NCBI GenBank assembly: GCA_963556195.1 | Contig: OY744537.1 | Location: 16,764,274 to 16,828,273, forward strand | DNA: 64,000 nt | Source of the DNA: Sepiola atlantica | Taxonomy: Eukaryota > Mollusca > Cephalopoda > Sepiida > Sepiolidae | Direction: 5' to 3' | Shown: one piece after another, positions 10,400 through 22,849 of the stretch | How the letters are laid out: each line of letters begins with the position of its first letter | Numbering within the stretch: the first letter of the stretch is position 1 | Notes under the pieces: model-generated | What the model saw: only the letters and a program-made list of their open reading frames with translations | Told to the model about the DNA's origin: nothing | Databases searched by the model: none | Position numbers and translations under genes: made by a program

Positions 10400-11800
10400 C
10401 ACTGAAACATAAGGGGCTACTGTGGATTTATAGGGGCATCCTAAGTGGGGAGTTGTGCAGCAGAGAGATGCTTGTTTACATTACATTTGAATTTCTGCAT
10501 GTTGGTGCAGTCAGGGAAACAGAGAGCAGGGACGGAATTCCAAAGGTTACTACAGTAGAAAGTCCTTCGGCATCTGCTGACCTCCACAGTGAATGAATGG
10601 GGTTTAGCTGATTCCCGGGTTTGTCGGTGTATTTACGTCGAGGGGGCACCAGAGAAGCAAGTTCGTCGGAGCACATTCCATTGAAATACTTGTAAAACAA
10701 GCACAAGGATGCAACATTGCGGCGATGGGACAGAGGCTGGAGTTTGGTAAATAGTGTGGGACCTATTAGATTACAGACTCTTTTTTAAGTGGGAGAGCCT
10801 AGTTGATGGTGTACCAGCCCAGATGTGACAACAATACTTCATGCCTGGGCAGATGGTGGCCTTGTAGAGATATAGGATACTGGCAGGTGTGAGAAGTTTT
10901 CTAGAACGGTAGAGAGAACCTAATTTCTTTACAGCAGCCGTGGCAGTATCTTCTATGTATCTGTTCCTACTCATGTTATCTATGAATGTTAGGCTGAGGA
11001 GTTTAAATGTTCGACTCTCAGGTAGGGTACTATTTGCCATGGCAATCGGTGCTCAAAGAGGATTCTTATAATTGTTAAAGGAAAGGAGCTTTGTCTTAGA
11101 ATTAAATGTTATCATCCATTTATGTCCCCATCCAATTAGAGTGGAGGTCATTGTCTAAGGATTCAATCATTGCCTTGGATATGTGCGCATTCGTTTTACC
11201 CACATGTCGAGAGTAGAGCATGGTGTTATCAGCAAACATACCTATCTCGGACATAATTTTATCAGGGAGGTCATTTATGAAAATCAGGAACAATAAAGGT
11301 TCAAGGATTGACCCCTGCGGTACACTTGCATTAATGTCATGTTGTCTGGATGTACGGACATCAAGGACAACCTGGATCTTTCTTTTGTCTAGGAAGGATC
11401 TGATTATATTAAATATTGGTCTAGAAATGCCATATGAATTAATTTTCATGAGACCGTCATGTCAGACATTTTCAAAGGCTTTAGATATACCCAGCGCTAC
11501 CACCCTATCTTCTCCTGCCTTGTCCAGGGATGATCGTTAGGATATCCGCAGCAGTAGAACGGGTTTGCCTAAATCTATACTGATGCCCAGAAAGAAAGTT
11601 TAGCATTAAGGGGGTGGCTAGATTGATTAAAGATTCAAAGATTAGAATGGAAGTAGACTGATGGGGTAATAATTTGGGGATCAGTTCTTACACCAGAATT
11701 CTTGAACACTGGTACAACAGGTAATTTTCCAGCTGTCTGGGAAGCAAGATTCAGCTAGGCATTTGTTGAAGAGTTTAGAGAGGACAGGAGTCAGTTCAGA
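10400..11800 (-). mobile_element. Non-LTR retrotransposon reverse transcriptase relic (CR1/Jockey-like)
   Basis: Minus-strand frames recover the second half of a reverse transcriptase. 11120-11449 has RPIFNIIRSFLD, then ASVPQGSILEPLLFLIFIND and IGMFADNTMLYS. This is the palm, with the catalytic YADD-type box mutated to FADN, so the enzyme would be dead. The thumb and C-terminus follow at lower coordinates (10771-11040: FKLLSLTFID, RSRKLLTPASILYLYKATIC and YCCHIWAG; 10476-10706: ASLCLFYKYFNG). Upstream, 11450-11540 carries decayed GEDRVVALGISKAF. Several stops and frameshifts separate the blocks. A second copy, in opposite orientation, lies at 49085-49930. Endonuclease and ORF1 are not seen. 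Confidence 0.85.
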
Positions 11801-12128
11801 ACATTTTTTTTTATTACTATAACTGGGATAAGATCAGGCCCACATGCTTTGGACTTGGGTAGGGGTGATAAACAGGTCATCAAGTGTGGCTTCAGTCCAC
11901 AATGGGAAATTTTGGAGGGAGTGGTTTATTCAGAAAATTGTTTCTGCCCATTTAAAAACACATTTTTTTTTCTTGATAATTTTTTCTGAAGATATATTTT
12001 CAATCAAATTAAACAGTCAACCTCAAAATGGTTCTCTTTCTTTATTTCACTTAATTATCTTTTTCAAAGCAAACCAACCAATGCATTTTAAAATTGTTTG
12101 CATAGTTTTTGGCATTCGATAGTGTGAT
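11800..12128. other. Upstream LINE remnants grading into AT-rich sequence
   Basis: 11800-11900 may still be decayed LINE sequence (minus strand). Nothing is recognised in 11940-12128. Confidence 0.4.
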
Positions 12129-12156
12129 CAACAAAAGTAATTAATTACTTTTGTTG
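12129..12156. repeat. Perfect 28-bp palindrome
   Basis: Two 14-bp arms (CAACAAAAGTAATT and its exact complement) meet with no loop. It sits alone between unannotated stretches. Confidence 0.9.
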
Positions 12157-12263
12157 GTCAAAATGTCCCCTGATGATTCGGTCACATTTGATATTTTTAA
12201 CCCTGCCGGTTGAGTTTCCATGAAACCAAAGAAGATCAAGCTAATGTATAATTTCCATTGAAT

Positions 12264-12267
<4 letters not shown>

Positions 12268-12330
<63 letters not shown>
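12268..12330. repeat. TA microsatellite
   Basis: About 31 uninterrupted TA units. The flank (TTTCCATTGAATAAAA) shows no gene. Confidence 0.95.
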
Positions 12331-12336
<6 letters not shown>

Positions 12337-12339
12337 ACA

Positions 12340-12945
12340 ATTATTAGAAGCATTTAACAATGCAAATTTTCCGGAAAATATTCCATATCCTCAGAGATAT
12401 TTTCATCTTCTGTAGTCTTTTTTTTTCTTTTTGGCTGTTATTGACCGTGGAGTCGTAATGGATAAAACGGCTTCTAATAATTTTATAATTTCAAATTAAA
12501 CAATGCTTCTTAAATGAACAACTTTATTATTCTTATATCAAGGAAGGCGATAGCGCTCTATCCCTTAATAGACTTCAAAAACGACCTATGCTAGAAATCT
12601 CATTTCTTTGATCAGTCATAACTCAAAAACCAATAAACCAAATTAGTTAAAACTTTGCACACAATTTTCATTTGATAGGTTCTATAAGTGTGTAGAATTT
12701 CAGCATCATTAATCAAGGCAACCCAGTGATCCAGAAAGGTCAGGAGTGATTTTGTGTTATCCATGTGCCACCCTGTATCTCATCAACTATTTGATGGATT
12801 CAGCTGAATTTTGGCAGAGATAGAGGTTCTAGGGTCTAGTTGATGGCATTTTAATTTCAGTTTACCATATACCTTAGTTTTCCAGAAAATTCAAAAAAAC
12901 CTTAAAAATTACCATTGTCTTGAGGCATAGCCTTTACAAAAGTAG
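12340..12945. other. AT-rich stretch, nothing recognised
   Basis: T-run at 12418-12430. No promoter boxes, inverted repeats or plausible exons. Confidence 0.45.
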
Positions 12946-12949
12946 TGAC

Positions 12950-13344
12950 ATTCCATGATAAATGCTAGTATACTGAAATCATATGCCCTTAATAGGGTTA
13001 AGATAAAAATTCATATACACTAAATGTACAAAAGCAAGGAAATTCCCAAATTTTTACACTTTATTGTCATTAAGGATATGACTACATATCAACCAAACCA
13101 TTTCATTATCACATCACTACAGTATAAATATCTATGCGTGAGTGGATGAAGTGTGTGAGGTGCGCTGAAGAAAAATTCCTACAAGTAAAATACATAGCTC
13201 TGTTGTGCTCGCATACCCTTAATGACAATAAAAGTGTACAAATTTGGGAATTTCCTTGCTTTTGTACATTTAGTGTATATGAATTTTTCTCTTAAACCCT
13301 ATTAAGGGCATATGATTTCAGTATACTGGCATTTATCATGGAAT
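12950..13344. mobile_element. Non-autonomous TIR element, ~395 bp with ~126-bp arms
   Basis: The left arm (12950-13075) begins ATTCCATGATAAATGC. The right arm (13217-13344) is its near-perfect reverse complement, ending GCATTTATCATGGAAT. The arms differ at a few bases and by one small indel. The 140-bp centre is unrelated to the arms and non-coding. The right end runs straight into a TA tract. No clear target duplication could be read. Confidence 0.85.
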
Positions 13345-13452
13345 ATATATATATATACTTTAATGAGAAATAATGTAAGCCGACTAATTTAAGCTAAAAA
13401 TGCAAATTTCTTTCTACATGATTTATTGAACACTGTTAAGAAGGCTGACTTA

Positions 13453-13495
<43 letters not shown>

Positions 13496-13623
13496 TTTTT
13501 TTTATATTCCTCATTTAAATTAATTGATGATCTCAAATATTGTATTTATCCAATTTTCATCATTCATTTTCTTATATTACTGCTCTATCTTGTATATCGA
13601 GCATGGTGGGCTTTTGTCCGCAC

Positions 13624-13844
<221 letters not shown>

Positions 13845-13859
13845 TATATATTTATTTAT

Positions 13860-15345
13860 ATTTTCAAACTCATGAAAAGTATTTCACCTTAGTTTTCTCT
13901 ATTTGTTTCAATGAAATAAGCAAAGTAGAAGTCAACATGATAGAGGGGGGGGGGGGGCATCTTAAGTAGTTTTTACTAATTAAAGAAATTCGGTTGAAAA
14001 TTTAATTTCTAAAACAAAAAAAGCATCTATTATAGTAAACCCGAGTTTATCAACGTTTGTTGCCACAAAGATTTGTTCTTTTATATATTTCAATCACATA
14101 AAATACATGCTAAAATATTCCCTAGTTTTGGGAGTTGAGTTATGTTTGTAAAAATCCATTTTAATTGTTCTTAGTAGCCTTAATTTATCTATTACTAAGT
14201 TTCTGTCTATTAACATCTTTCTCTGTCACTGTATGTTGCCCCCCCCCCCCTCTAATTTTATAGTTTTATCACTCTCCCTCTCATCCCCCCACACAGGTTA
14301 ACAGTCAAAGGTAATAAAGAAAGGATTGAAATAGCCCATTATAAATAAAAGTAGTGAAAATTTTTAACCCTTAGCTAAGAATGAAAAAGAGTGGTTATAT
14401 AGTGAGTAGAAAATGACTAATTTGGGGTTTTGACTTTTTAGTTTTTATATCTAGCTGTTTTTGCAAACCCACTTTTTCCTGATTCAAACAATTTAATGGG
14501 TGACACAACAAGTCACATTTCTTTCTCAGTGTCTTTATAAAATGATACATAAATGGTATAATAAGTACAAGGGACACAAAAATACTTCACAATCGGCATT
14601 GGTAGAGGATCATTCCTATAGGAATATAGGATTGCAAAGTTTTCAACAAATAGAAATTAAAAAATTAAAAAAATTAAAAGGATTGGGAAACCCTTGTCTT
14701 AATAGTTGTCCCAGAAAAAAATCTTGCATGGTATCCACTATAATAAATGGATGCACACGATCTTGTGGTCATAAAATGGACTCCTGTTTGCAAATCTACT
14801 TCAGCATATGAGAAAGGCAAAGAAGAAAAAGAAAAAAGGTTTTTGGATTTTATTAGGGTTAAAGGGTGACTTCTCTTAAATAAGTAGCTTGTCTGTTAAT
14901 GTTTTCACAGGGACAGAAGCAGGTTTTCACAGGGACAGATCAACTGGCTGAACGACAACAGAGATAATGTTGCCCTGTGGATTTTGCTGTAAAAAGTAAC
15001 CATTGACAAACAGCAGGAGCGTAGAAGAAACATTCTTGACTTGTATCTCCCCCTCCCCTCCTCCCCCTCTTTCTCTCTTTCTGTTTGACAAAGGAAAGGC
15101 AGATTGTGTAAAGTCACCAGATATGCCGTGCAGAAACATCAAATGTAATAATGATGCAGAATCTGTCATAAGTTGTTAGATACAACAGAGAGAGAGGGGG
15201 GGGGGGCATGTGTTTGTTTCCATGAGAGAGTTTTAATGAGTTGGCCAGAGGTGTGCAAAAAACATGTGGAATTCATCAGAAGACATCAAACAGGGACACT
15301 GGGGACATATAAAACAAAAGTGCACAGCAACAAATAATTATTATT
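13860..15345. other. Non-coding stretch with poly(G)/(C) runs
   Basis: It holds a G-run (13946-13957), a C-run (14240-14249) and another G-run after GAGAGAGAG (15186-15206). No exon, RNA gene or transposon end is recognised. Confidence 0.45.
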
Positions 15346-15350
15346 AGTAA

Positions 15351-15351
<1 letters not shown>

Positions 15352-15393
<42 letters not shown>
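15352..15393. repeat. TAA/ATA trinucleotide microsatellite
   Basis: About fourteen AAT units, followed directly by the GAGTGGGACCCGTGGAAATT repeat head. Confidence 0.95.
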
Positions 15394-15395
<2 letters not shown>

Positions 15396-15800
15396 GAGTG
15401 GGACCCGTGGAAATTCCACAGTATTTTTTTTACATCACTGTATAATTTACTGTTAAAAATAATATTCCTTTCGAACTGATGAATGTCTGTCAGGAAAAAT
15501 AGTATTAAGACGAAATGGCTCTTCTTTCATAAAAATAATTGTTATTGTCAGCGAAACATTCTTTAAATAAATAAAATAAATATGTCTGTTTATTTCTTTA
15601 TTTATTATGAATATGTTATGTTTATGAATATATTATGAATATGTCTGTTTATTTCTTTATTTTAAACTATAACACTTTAATTCTGTTTAAAACAACAAAT
15701 ATTCTGTCTTCTTACCGTAAAAATAATTGTCAGCTAAATATTCTTCAAATCAATAAAACTAATGCCACTTTTTAAAATGTATTTATTGAAAATTGTACTG
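15394..15800 (+). repeat. Dispersed repeat headed by GTGGGACCCGTGGAAATTCC
   Basis: The same head opens a repeat at 38198-38230 (CTAGTGGGACCCGTGGAAAT), and both continue into TAATTTACT.TTAA.GATAAT and an 'AAAATAATTG..ATTGTCAG' segment. Class is unknown. Part of the body is internally duplicated, with AATATGTCTGTTTATTTCTT present twice at 15580-15662. Confidence 0.6.
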
Positions 15801-16220
15801 TTTCAGTCGCTGGGACAACATCATCTGTTTTTTTGTTTTTTTTTTTGGAACAATTCATTTTAAAATGGGTAAAGCGACATCATATTAATCACCAATTACC
15901 ATCTTTGCTGATCGGACGATCTAATTTTTTTTTTAATGTGGGTGAAAGATGATAACGTACATACATGAAATGTCTTAACGCATTATAATAAATAATAATA
16001 ACAATAATTACAATAAATTATAGACGGAGCATTAAATGAAATAAAAAATAAAAAAACGAACGAAAAACGAGTTGCATATTCTCTCAAATTTCAGCCCAGG
16101 GTGCAGCTGTTCCGTTATAAAAACACATGAGTGGATCAGCAAATTATACAGAAGTACTTGCTAAAGGCATCTTCAGGGCCGTATTTATTTACTTGTTTTG
16201 TTTGTTTTTTTTTTTTGGGG

Positions 16221-16330
16221 GGGGGGGCTTCGCCGTCTTCCCACATACAGCGCCTGGTATTTCCAAATGGTCACCCATTTGATACGCAACGTTGCTTAAC
16301 TTTGGTGTATCAACATGATTATGCCACATA
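16221..16330 (-). mobile_element. 5S rRNA-like SINE head / 5S pseudogene
   Basis: The minus strand reads CACCAAAGTTAAGCAACGTT (the 5S A-box/intermediate region), then AAATGGGTGACCATTTGG and AAATACCAGGCGCTGTA (C-box and 3' end of 5S rRNA). The 5' third of 5S is diverged. A C/G-rich stretch follows. No helix I is intact, so this is not a functional 5S gene; it is a pseudogene or the head of a SINE3-type element like 18573-18800. Confidence 0.8.
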
Positions 16331-16334
16331 TGAA

Positions 16335-16960
16335 ACAACCAGGCTAAATATTAAAAAAATAAATAAACAATAAAAAAAAAAAAACACGATGACACTAACA
16401 TCGATTAGTAGAACAGAAAATGGTTGTGAAGGGTTAAAAAGGATGGATAAAACGAGGGAGAGCACCATCCAGACCTCCATTGGAATGGCATGGAGAGTGC
16501 TGGAATCGAGGGGGGGGGGGGGCTTATTGCCACTCAAAATCCAGAGAAAGCCAACACCCGTTATCAGTGAGAAATCAATGGTAAAGTGATTTTCAACAGT
16601 TATCAAAAGAAGTGGAGAGTACTGGAAATCTGTGGAGACTTGTTGTCATTCAGACTCCAGAGAACACCACCTGTTGTTGCTAGTGAGCGATCACTGATAA
16701 TGACTCGTGTGAAAACTCCCAGTGAGTAAATAATAATGACGCCAACAACAACAACGATAAAACTTAAGTAGCATTTTTTAAAAAAAACAAAAAAAAACTA
16801 AGTGTTAAAGGTTCGGGCATAAAACTTTGAACAAGTTCATTAGGGATTAATCCTAAAGAAGAGAAAATGGCGCCCCACCACATCTAAGTTCTACTTCCAA
16901 AAGATTAACACCATCTGCTATCCTCTCATCTTAAACTAATGAATTATGGAAAATATGCAA
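16335..16960. other. Non-coding stretch with imperfect duplication
   Basis: GGAATGGCATGGAGAGTGCT (16482-16501) through the G-run is loosely repeated at 16608-16700 as GTGGAGAGTACTGGAAATC, CACTCAAAATCCAGAGAA versus CATTCAGACTCCAGAGAA, and CACC..TTGTT. It is a degenerate tandem duplication of about 120 bp. No gene. Confidence 0.5.
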
Positions 16961-16970
16961 ACCACTCGAC

Positions 16971-16979
16971 ACAGACACA

Positions 16980-17037
<58 letters not shown>
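16971..17037. repeat. CA microsatellite
   Basis: About 33 CA units, followed by a GA-rich tail to 17090. Confidence 0.97.
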
Positions 17038-17040
<3 letters not shown>

Positions 17041-17099
17041 CAATTTGAAAGAGAGAGGGAGGAGAAAAGAGAGAGAGAGAGTGCGAGAGTGAGGAGGAT

Positions 17100-18570
17100 A
17101 CTACAAAAAATAAAAAATAAAGAAAGATAAATGAGAGACGTACAACAGCGGCTCAAACTAATTCTACCAAGTACCAAAAATGTACCCATACACGAGGACT
17201 TTTATTTAGTTTATGTCAAACCATTGATATGTGATGAGGACAGCTACTTCAAAAAATTTAAACAAAAATTGAACCCCCAAAAATTAGTCTAAATGTAGCA
17301 CTTATTTTCTTGAGTAACTGATAATGATCTGTGATCTTTACAATTAAATCAAAGGCAATTTTTACATATTTCAAAAATGGCTACATATAGTCAGCACATT
17401 TCTAATGCAGTGATACATATTGTAGAAGTATATATGGTTTGATCTATACATGAGACTGATTTTAACATGAATGGTAACCATGATAGAAAACGAATTGATC
17501 AATGCTGATAACGAGAATATGCGAAAATATTCAGTTCATATTTTCTTTTAACAATTCATAAAGTTTGTATTCTTGCAAAAAGATTTTGGTTAAGTATATG
17601 ACAAAATCAGTTTTCTAACTTTCTGAGTTTTATGTATCAAGAACGCCAGAAGTGCATATAGCCGCATCTCTGAATAACCATAAAAAGTCAAATTGAATAT
17701 TTGGTCATCATTCTATCAGATCCAAATATTATTCAAAATAGATTTTATTGAAGGTGCTTCAAAACTAACTTGAGTTAAAGTGTTATTACCGTTTTGATTT
17801 TTAAAAGAACTTAACATTGCAAATTTATTAAAGTTAACTAAATCAGTCAGCAGGCCTGAAACAGGAGGAGGAGGGCATGTATCCAATGAAGTTCAAATCA
17901 ATTATAATAGTCAAATTACGTGAAACTAGTTTACTCTATTTTTGTATTTTACTTAACTAGCCGAACACCATGGAAATATCTGTTGTATATTGCTGGCATG
18001 CTGAAAAGTAGTCTGTGACATTTCTATTCTATGGACGTCCGGCGAAAACACAGACCCCACAATATTATTGCACAACTTTTGTTCTAACTGAAACATACTT
18101 ATTTAACTACTCTGGTTAATGTAGTTTAAAAATATATCAGGTTATGGGGGGATATATCCCAAACCCTTGTAAGAATTTATATATTTTTTGAATAATAAAA
18201 ATAAAAATAAAAAATAAATAAATAAAATAGAATAGAATAAATAGAAAGAGCAACAAGAAGTGTGTGTAACATCCATCTCTCTCTTTCTCTTTCACACCAA
18301 AGGTCCATGGAAAAAATATTCCCCCCACCCCACCCCGATAAATTCCGTTCCTGTTGACCCCCAAAAGAATGAATATTACAAAAAATGTGTCCATATTCTG
18401 TCCTAAGCAATATATCAGCTTTGTGGATGTGTCTTGTGTAGTTTCTGACTTTTAGGTGGACACACACAGCTGTCCTTTATATAAAATATATAATTTAATG
18501 TTGCATGTTTGTTTTTTGTTTTTTGTTTTTTTTAAGTAGCTTGATTTTGATAGACAAAAATGTTTGTACA
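17100..18570. other. AT-rich stretch, nothing recognised
   Basis: No splice-bordered coding segment or repeat family was identified. A short 'ATAAATAAATAAAATAGAATAG' low-complexity part lies at 18195-18245. Confidence 0.45.
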
Positions 18571-18572
18571 GC

Positions 18573-18800
18573 TATTGTTAGGTTTTGTGGCATGTCAACA
18601 ATCTTTGAGTCATTTTATGCCAAAATCTTGTTCTTTGTATGCAACTGATTTGTAGATTAATTTGTATTTGAAGAGATGTCTGCTACTTTCAGTACCTGGT
18701 ATTCCCAAATGGTCACCCATTTAGTACTTGCCAAAATTACTTTGGTGATCTAACAGGAATCAGTGTGTAAACAAGACTATAGCCATATACAACCATTAGG
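18573..18800 (-). mobile_element. 5S rRNA-derived SINE (SINE3-like)
   Basis: Reading the minus strand from about 18795: ATGGCTATAGTCTTG, CTGATTCCTGTTAGATCACC, AAAGTAATTTTGGCAAGTAC and AAATGGGTGACCATTTGGGA then ATACCAGGTACTG. This follows 5S rRNA from its 5' third to its 3' end, with the C-box region best kept. A body then follows that is shared with 2956-3075. The head-body junction near 18690 defines a composite 5S-derived SINE. The A-box region is degraded, so transcription is doubtful. Confidence 0.8.
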
Positions 18801-18809
18801 AGCAGATAA

Positions 18810-19820
18810 TTCAGTGTTATTCACTCTGGTATGAGTTTGAAGTGGAAAATGAACAACAAATCTATATAATAAAATTGTCAGACGAGTTATTGCCTGTCTG
18901 GTCATTCACATTCAAAACACAACTTTCTAAATTAACGTTTCTAAATGTAATGTTATAATTTTACATAATTTTATTCAATTAATGTAATTATAAAACAATA
19001 CCATAAGTAATTCAATTAAACTTCACAAAAATGTAATTTTAAAAAAAAGAAAAGGAAAAAAGAAACCATCGTACAACAACAATTAACAAAGATATATATT
19101 TAGTACTGTGTGTATTTCGTCGTTACAAGAAAAACAAATTCGAAAGTATTCATGGGATTTAAATTTTAACATTTTGATTTTATTGCAAAAACGATAGTTT
19201 TAATGACAGATTTCATCATTGAATTATCTTTCCAAAATGCAAAAGGATTGGTGGTGGTTAAAAATTAAAGTAAAACTATCCGCAACACTAGGTAAATACA
19301 CCTAGGATACATTAAAGTTATATTGTTTTAAAATTTTTTTTAAATAAATTCACTTTTTTGCCAAAAGTAAATAAAAAAATCATTAACTGGTATTGCATAC
19401 ATGAATATTCTTTTTAGATATCATACAAATAAAACTGTTGCCAACTGGGATTTTTAAAACCTGCTTGACCGATTTTAACTTTTCAGGTATCCATATAAAA
19501 ATATTACGAATATACATAATATTTCGTGTTTTCTATATTTTAATTTTTTATTTTAATGTTATTTAAATTGTTATTTGTCACTTTAATGGTGTTTGTATCT
19601 AATTTAAATGTAAAAAAAACAACAACAACAACAACAAAGGATGTAATTAATGAACAAGTGACAAATCAAGAAATGTAAAGTTTAATAAAATATTTATAAA
19701 GTCATGGTGAATTAGGGTTTATAGGGTCGGGATATTCAAGGGATTTTTAAATATTGAAATATTTTGTTGAAATGGACAACTACTACTGGTCTGCATATAT
19801 CATGTATGGGAAATAGCTTA
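18810..19820. other. AT-rich stretch, short AAC microsatellite
   Basis: AAC repeats at 19614-19636. Nothing else is supported. Confidence 0.45.
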
Positions 19821-19830
19821 AGAAATAATC

Positions 19831-20208
19831 GGTACTTGTGCAGTTTAGTAAACAGGGGCAGATAATTCACAGGAAGTAACGGCCAATAGATTAAAACATT
19901 TTAATAAATTTATTTATTCAATAAAATATACTTTTTGAAAGAAGAACATTGTAATAAAATATAGTTTTATTATTATGTTCGTTTTATAACATTTTAAATT
20001 ATATTTTTAAAAATCAGTCAATTTCAGAAACTATATTTTAGTACGTTTTGGCCAAAATGTTAATTATTGAAAATAAAACGATATTTTATTACAATGTTTT
20101 TCTTTCAGAAACTATATTTTATTAAATAAATCTATTAAAATGTTTTAATCAATTGGTTGTTACTTCCTGTAGATTATCTGCCCCTGTTTACTAAACTACA
20201 CAAGTGCC
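19831..20208. mobile_element. MITE with ~155-bp TIRs and 8-bp target duplication
   Basis: The ends are GGTACTTGTG and CACAAGTGCC. The inverted arms extend inward for about 155 bp with a few mismatches, sharing TAGTAAACAGGGGCAGATAA and AACATTGTAATAAAATAT. The octamer AAATAATC lies immediately outside both ends (19823-19830 and 20209-20216) and is the insertion-site duplication. An 8-bp duplication fits hAT or a similar superfamily. There is no coding sequence; mobilisation would have needed a transposase in trans. Confidence 0.9.
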
Positions 20209-20219
20209 AAATAATCTCA

Positions 20220-21440
20220 TATGATGACTAGAGAAAATCAGTAGGTCAACTGAAATCTGAAATTGCTGTCTTGTTAATGATGAATTTCATCTATTTTCCT
20301 TCTTTATAAAAACAATTTCATACTCTTATTATCTTCTTTCCTTTTTTATTCGTTGAAGACCATAAATAAAATATCAATTAGAAATATGCAAGATCATAAC
20401 AAATGAAAACTCAAGATTTTACCCCCCCCATCCCTTCAAATTTTACTAGCTTGATTTCAAACTCTAGATCCAGCAACTCAACAATACTGAACAAAACTTA
20501 GCAGGAAGTGTACAGGAGATTCATTTTATTTGAAATTCCTTTTGACTGGGCAATGTCTGAAAGCTCTAGAAAACATCTTTTTTATATAGTATAATAAAAG
20601 AAGCTACCAATTAAAAAGATAACACTCCAAATGTTTTGGACTGGAAAGAAGTCCAACCTCTCCTTGGTTTTATTTCATCTATTTTCCTTCTCCTTAATAA
20701 AAACAATTTCATACTCTTATTATCTTTTTCCCCTTTTTATTTATTGAAGACCATAAATAAAATATCAATTACCAAAATATGTGAGATCTTAAGAATTGTA
20801 TATTATTTTTTCTAAAGGAACAAGTAGGGTAACTTTGCCCCCATGATGGTCATAAAAAAAATCTAACAGAAGAGATGAGATATCAAAGAATGGTAGGAAA
20901 TGGTATGAGGGGAGAGATAGGAGGCCCCTTATGTTCAGGGACTCCTCTGAGAAAAAGCATAAGAAAAAGGCACAGCATTCACTCCTTTGATCTGCAGACT
21001 TCTCCCTTCTTATCAACCCCGGTTTTATGGTCCTTTTGGGTTGGCTTTTATGGTTATGATCCACCCAAACCCCCCAAGTACCAGCAACCCTTGGATCTAT
21101 GGAAGTTTTATGGTTTGATGGTTGGTTGACAAGAAGGGTTACATGCAGACTAGAGGCCTGGTTTAAGTACACACAATCTAGGAACTGGAGAAAGGGTTAG
21201 GTTTTTTTGTTTTTTCTTTTTTACTAAAAACAGATATCTGGACTGCCTGTAAATATATATGGCTTCTCTCTCTTTCTTTCACTCACACACACACACCCAC
21301 ACTCACACACACTAATGACCCACCCTTCAATTTTCTCAAGATAAAATGTTTTTTTTGTGAGCTCCAGGGTAGTTTTATAGATCCTTTTCTGAAACTGGCT
21401 TAGGTACCACCATATTCACTCTTGTAACCAGTGGTAATGG
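20220..21440. other. Stretch with an internal direct duplication
   Basis: TTTCATCTATTTTCCTTCT, AAAACAATTTCATACTCTTA and GAAGACCATAAATAAAATAT occur at 20285-20385 and again at 20670-20770. This is a direct duplication of about 100 bp spaced 387 bp apart. A proline-rich open frame at 20875-21129 has no recognisable domain and I do not call it a gene. Confidence 0.6.
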
Positions 21441-21690
21441 AGTGGCATGGTGAATCCATTTAGCTACCAATTAAATAGTAGGGTAGACCGGACTCTCAAG
21501 CCTTGGTTGTGCAACTAGTCTAGAAGAAGGAAACTCTAAAATAACATCTGTCATTATCTGCATATCCCGGAATTGTTTTGAATGAGAATGAAGCTTCAAG
21601 AGATGTGGAGTAGTAGATTACACAACCGTTGCTTCATTATAGCCAATAGTGCAGGCATCCTGAAGTAACCACACTTGTTAGCTCAGAGCC
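21440..21690 (+). repeat. Dispersed repeat shared with 63745-63870
   Basis: AATAGTAGGGTAGA, GACTC.CAAGCC, TTG.(T/C)GCAACTAGT and AGAAGGAAA(A)CTCT(A/G)AAATAAC occur in the same order at both sites. At 63 kb a tRNA-like B box lies just upstream, so this is probably the body of a tRNA-derived SINE that is 5' truncated here. Confidence 0.65.
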
Positions 21691-22849
21691 AATCAATCAG
21701 TTTTTAAAATTAAGTAGGTAAGGGAACTGAATAACTGATTCTGTGAACTTTTGTAATAGGTCTGAGCATCCCTTGAATCCTATCATTGATTGCCTTTAGA
21801 CTGATTCTATTTCAATCTGTCTATGACAAAAAGACCAAAGTAGAAACGGTGCCGTTTTGGCTTGTTATCTACAAGGAAAAAATATCGACACCATACGCCT
21901 ATCATTTTTTTTCTTCAATTTTTTTTTCCAATATATGAATCTTTGCATGAAGTCATGATCTTTCAATTCTTTGTGTATGTGCTCCGGTATTCGGATTGAC
22001 AAAATTTAGCCGCTGATTTACAGAAAAATTATGAAAATTGAGTTGATTTAATTTAGCTAAAGCTCTTCATTCATCTGAATAGATTACCAAGTCTTCAGTG
22101 ATTTCTCATTGAATAATTGGTCTCTTCTTTGAATGTTAGGTTAGAGGTAGGGTTCCAGTCTCTCTAACCACACATTCTCTTGAAACCAATTAGGAGAAGC
22201 GTTTTCCTTGTTCTTGTACCATGTTGATCGCAATATGAAGTGTAGATCATGAATTTAGGTAAAAATGGCAAAAGTGGATAAATAGGAAAAAATGTCAGAA
22301 GTGAAAAATCAAGATAAAAATTATCAAAATCTTCGATACAATACATAATGGGAAAATATTAAGTTTGTCAAATAAAAAGAAATTATATATATCTAAAAGT
22401 AGATGAGGATCTCCAGCTACCCCTCCCCACAAAAAAATTTAGATTCTACTTTTTTTTTTTCTTTTTTTTTTTTTTAATTTTTTTTATAGTATTACATGTG
22501 AACACCCTGAAAAAAAATTCTTTTAGAATTTGAAGTGGAGGATTAGTTTTGCATATACATTTAAGTAAAATGATCCCCCATTACCGGAACATTCTAACCT
22601 TTTAGGGCATAACTAATTCTTTTTATCTCAAACCTAAGTCTTGACTACAATGGCCTTGAAATGGAGGATCATCTTACATTAAATTGGGCAGCACTTTTTA
22701 TGCCCACCACCAATCACAATCAAGGATTTGTTTTTTCGTCTGCTCTGAATATTTAAAAATGAAAACTGTTTTATGACTAAATATTTGCCGATTTTACATT
22801 TGGTTTCTTTTTCGGTTTATTTATTTTTTACTTTTCAAAATAGAATTAA

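Noticed and set aside
16221..16330. Functional 5S rRNA gene
   Set aside because: Only the internal promoter and 3' part resemble 5S; the 5' third is diverged and helix I cannot form.
20875..21129. 84-codon plus frame with PPKPPKYQQP-type text
   Set aside because: No domain, no splice or promoter support, overlaps an equally long minus frame; treated as chance.
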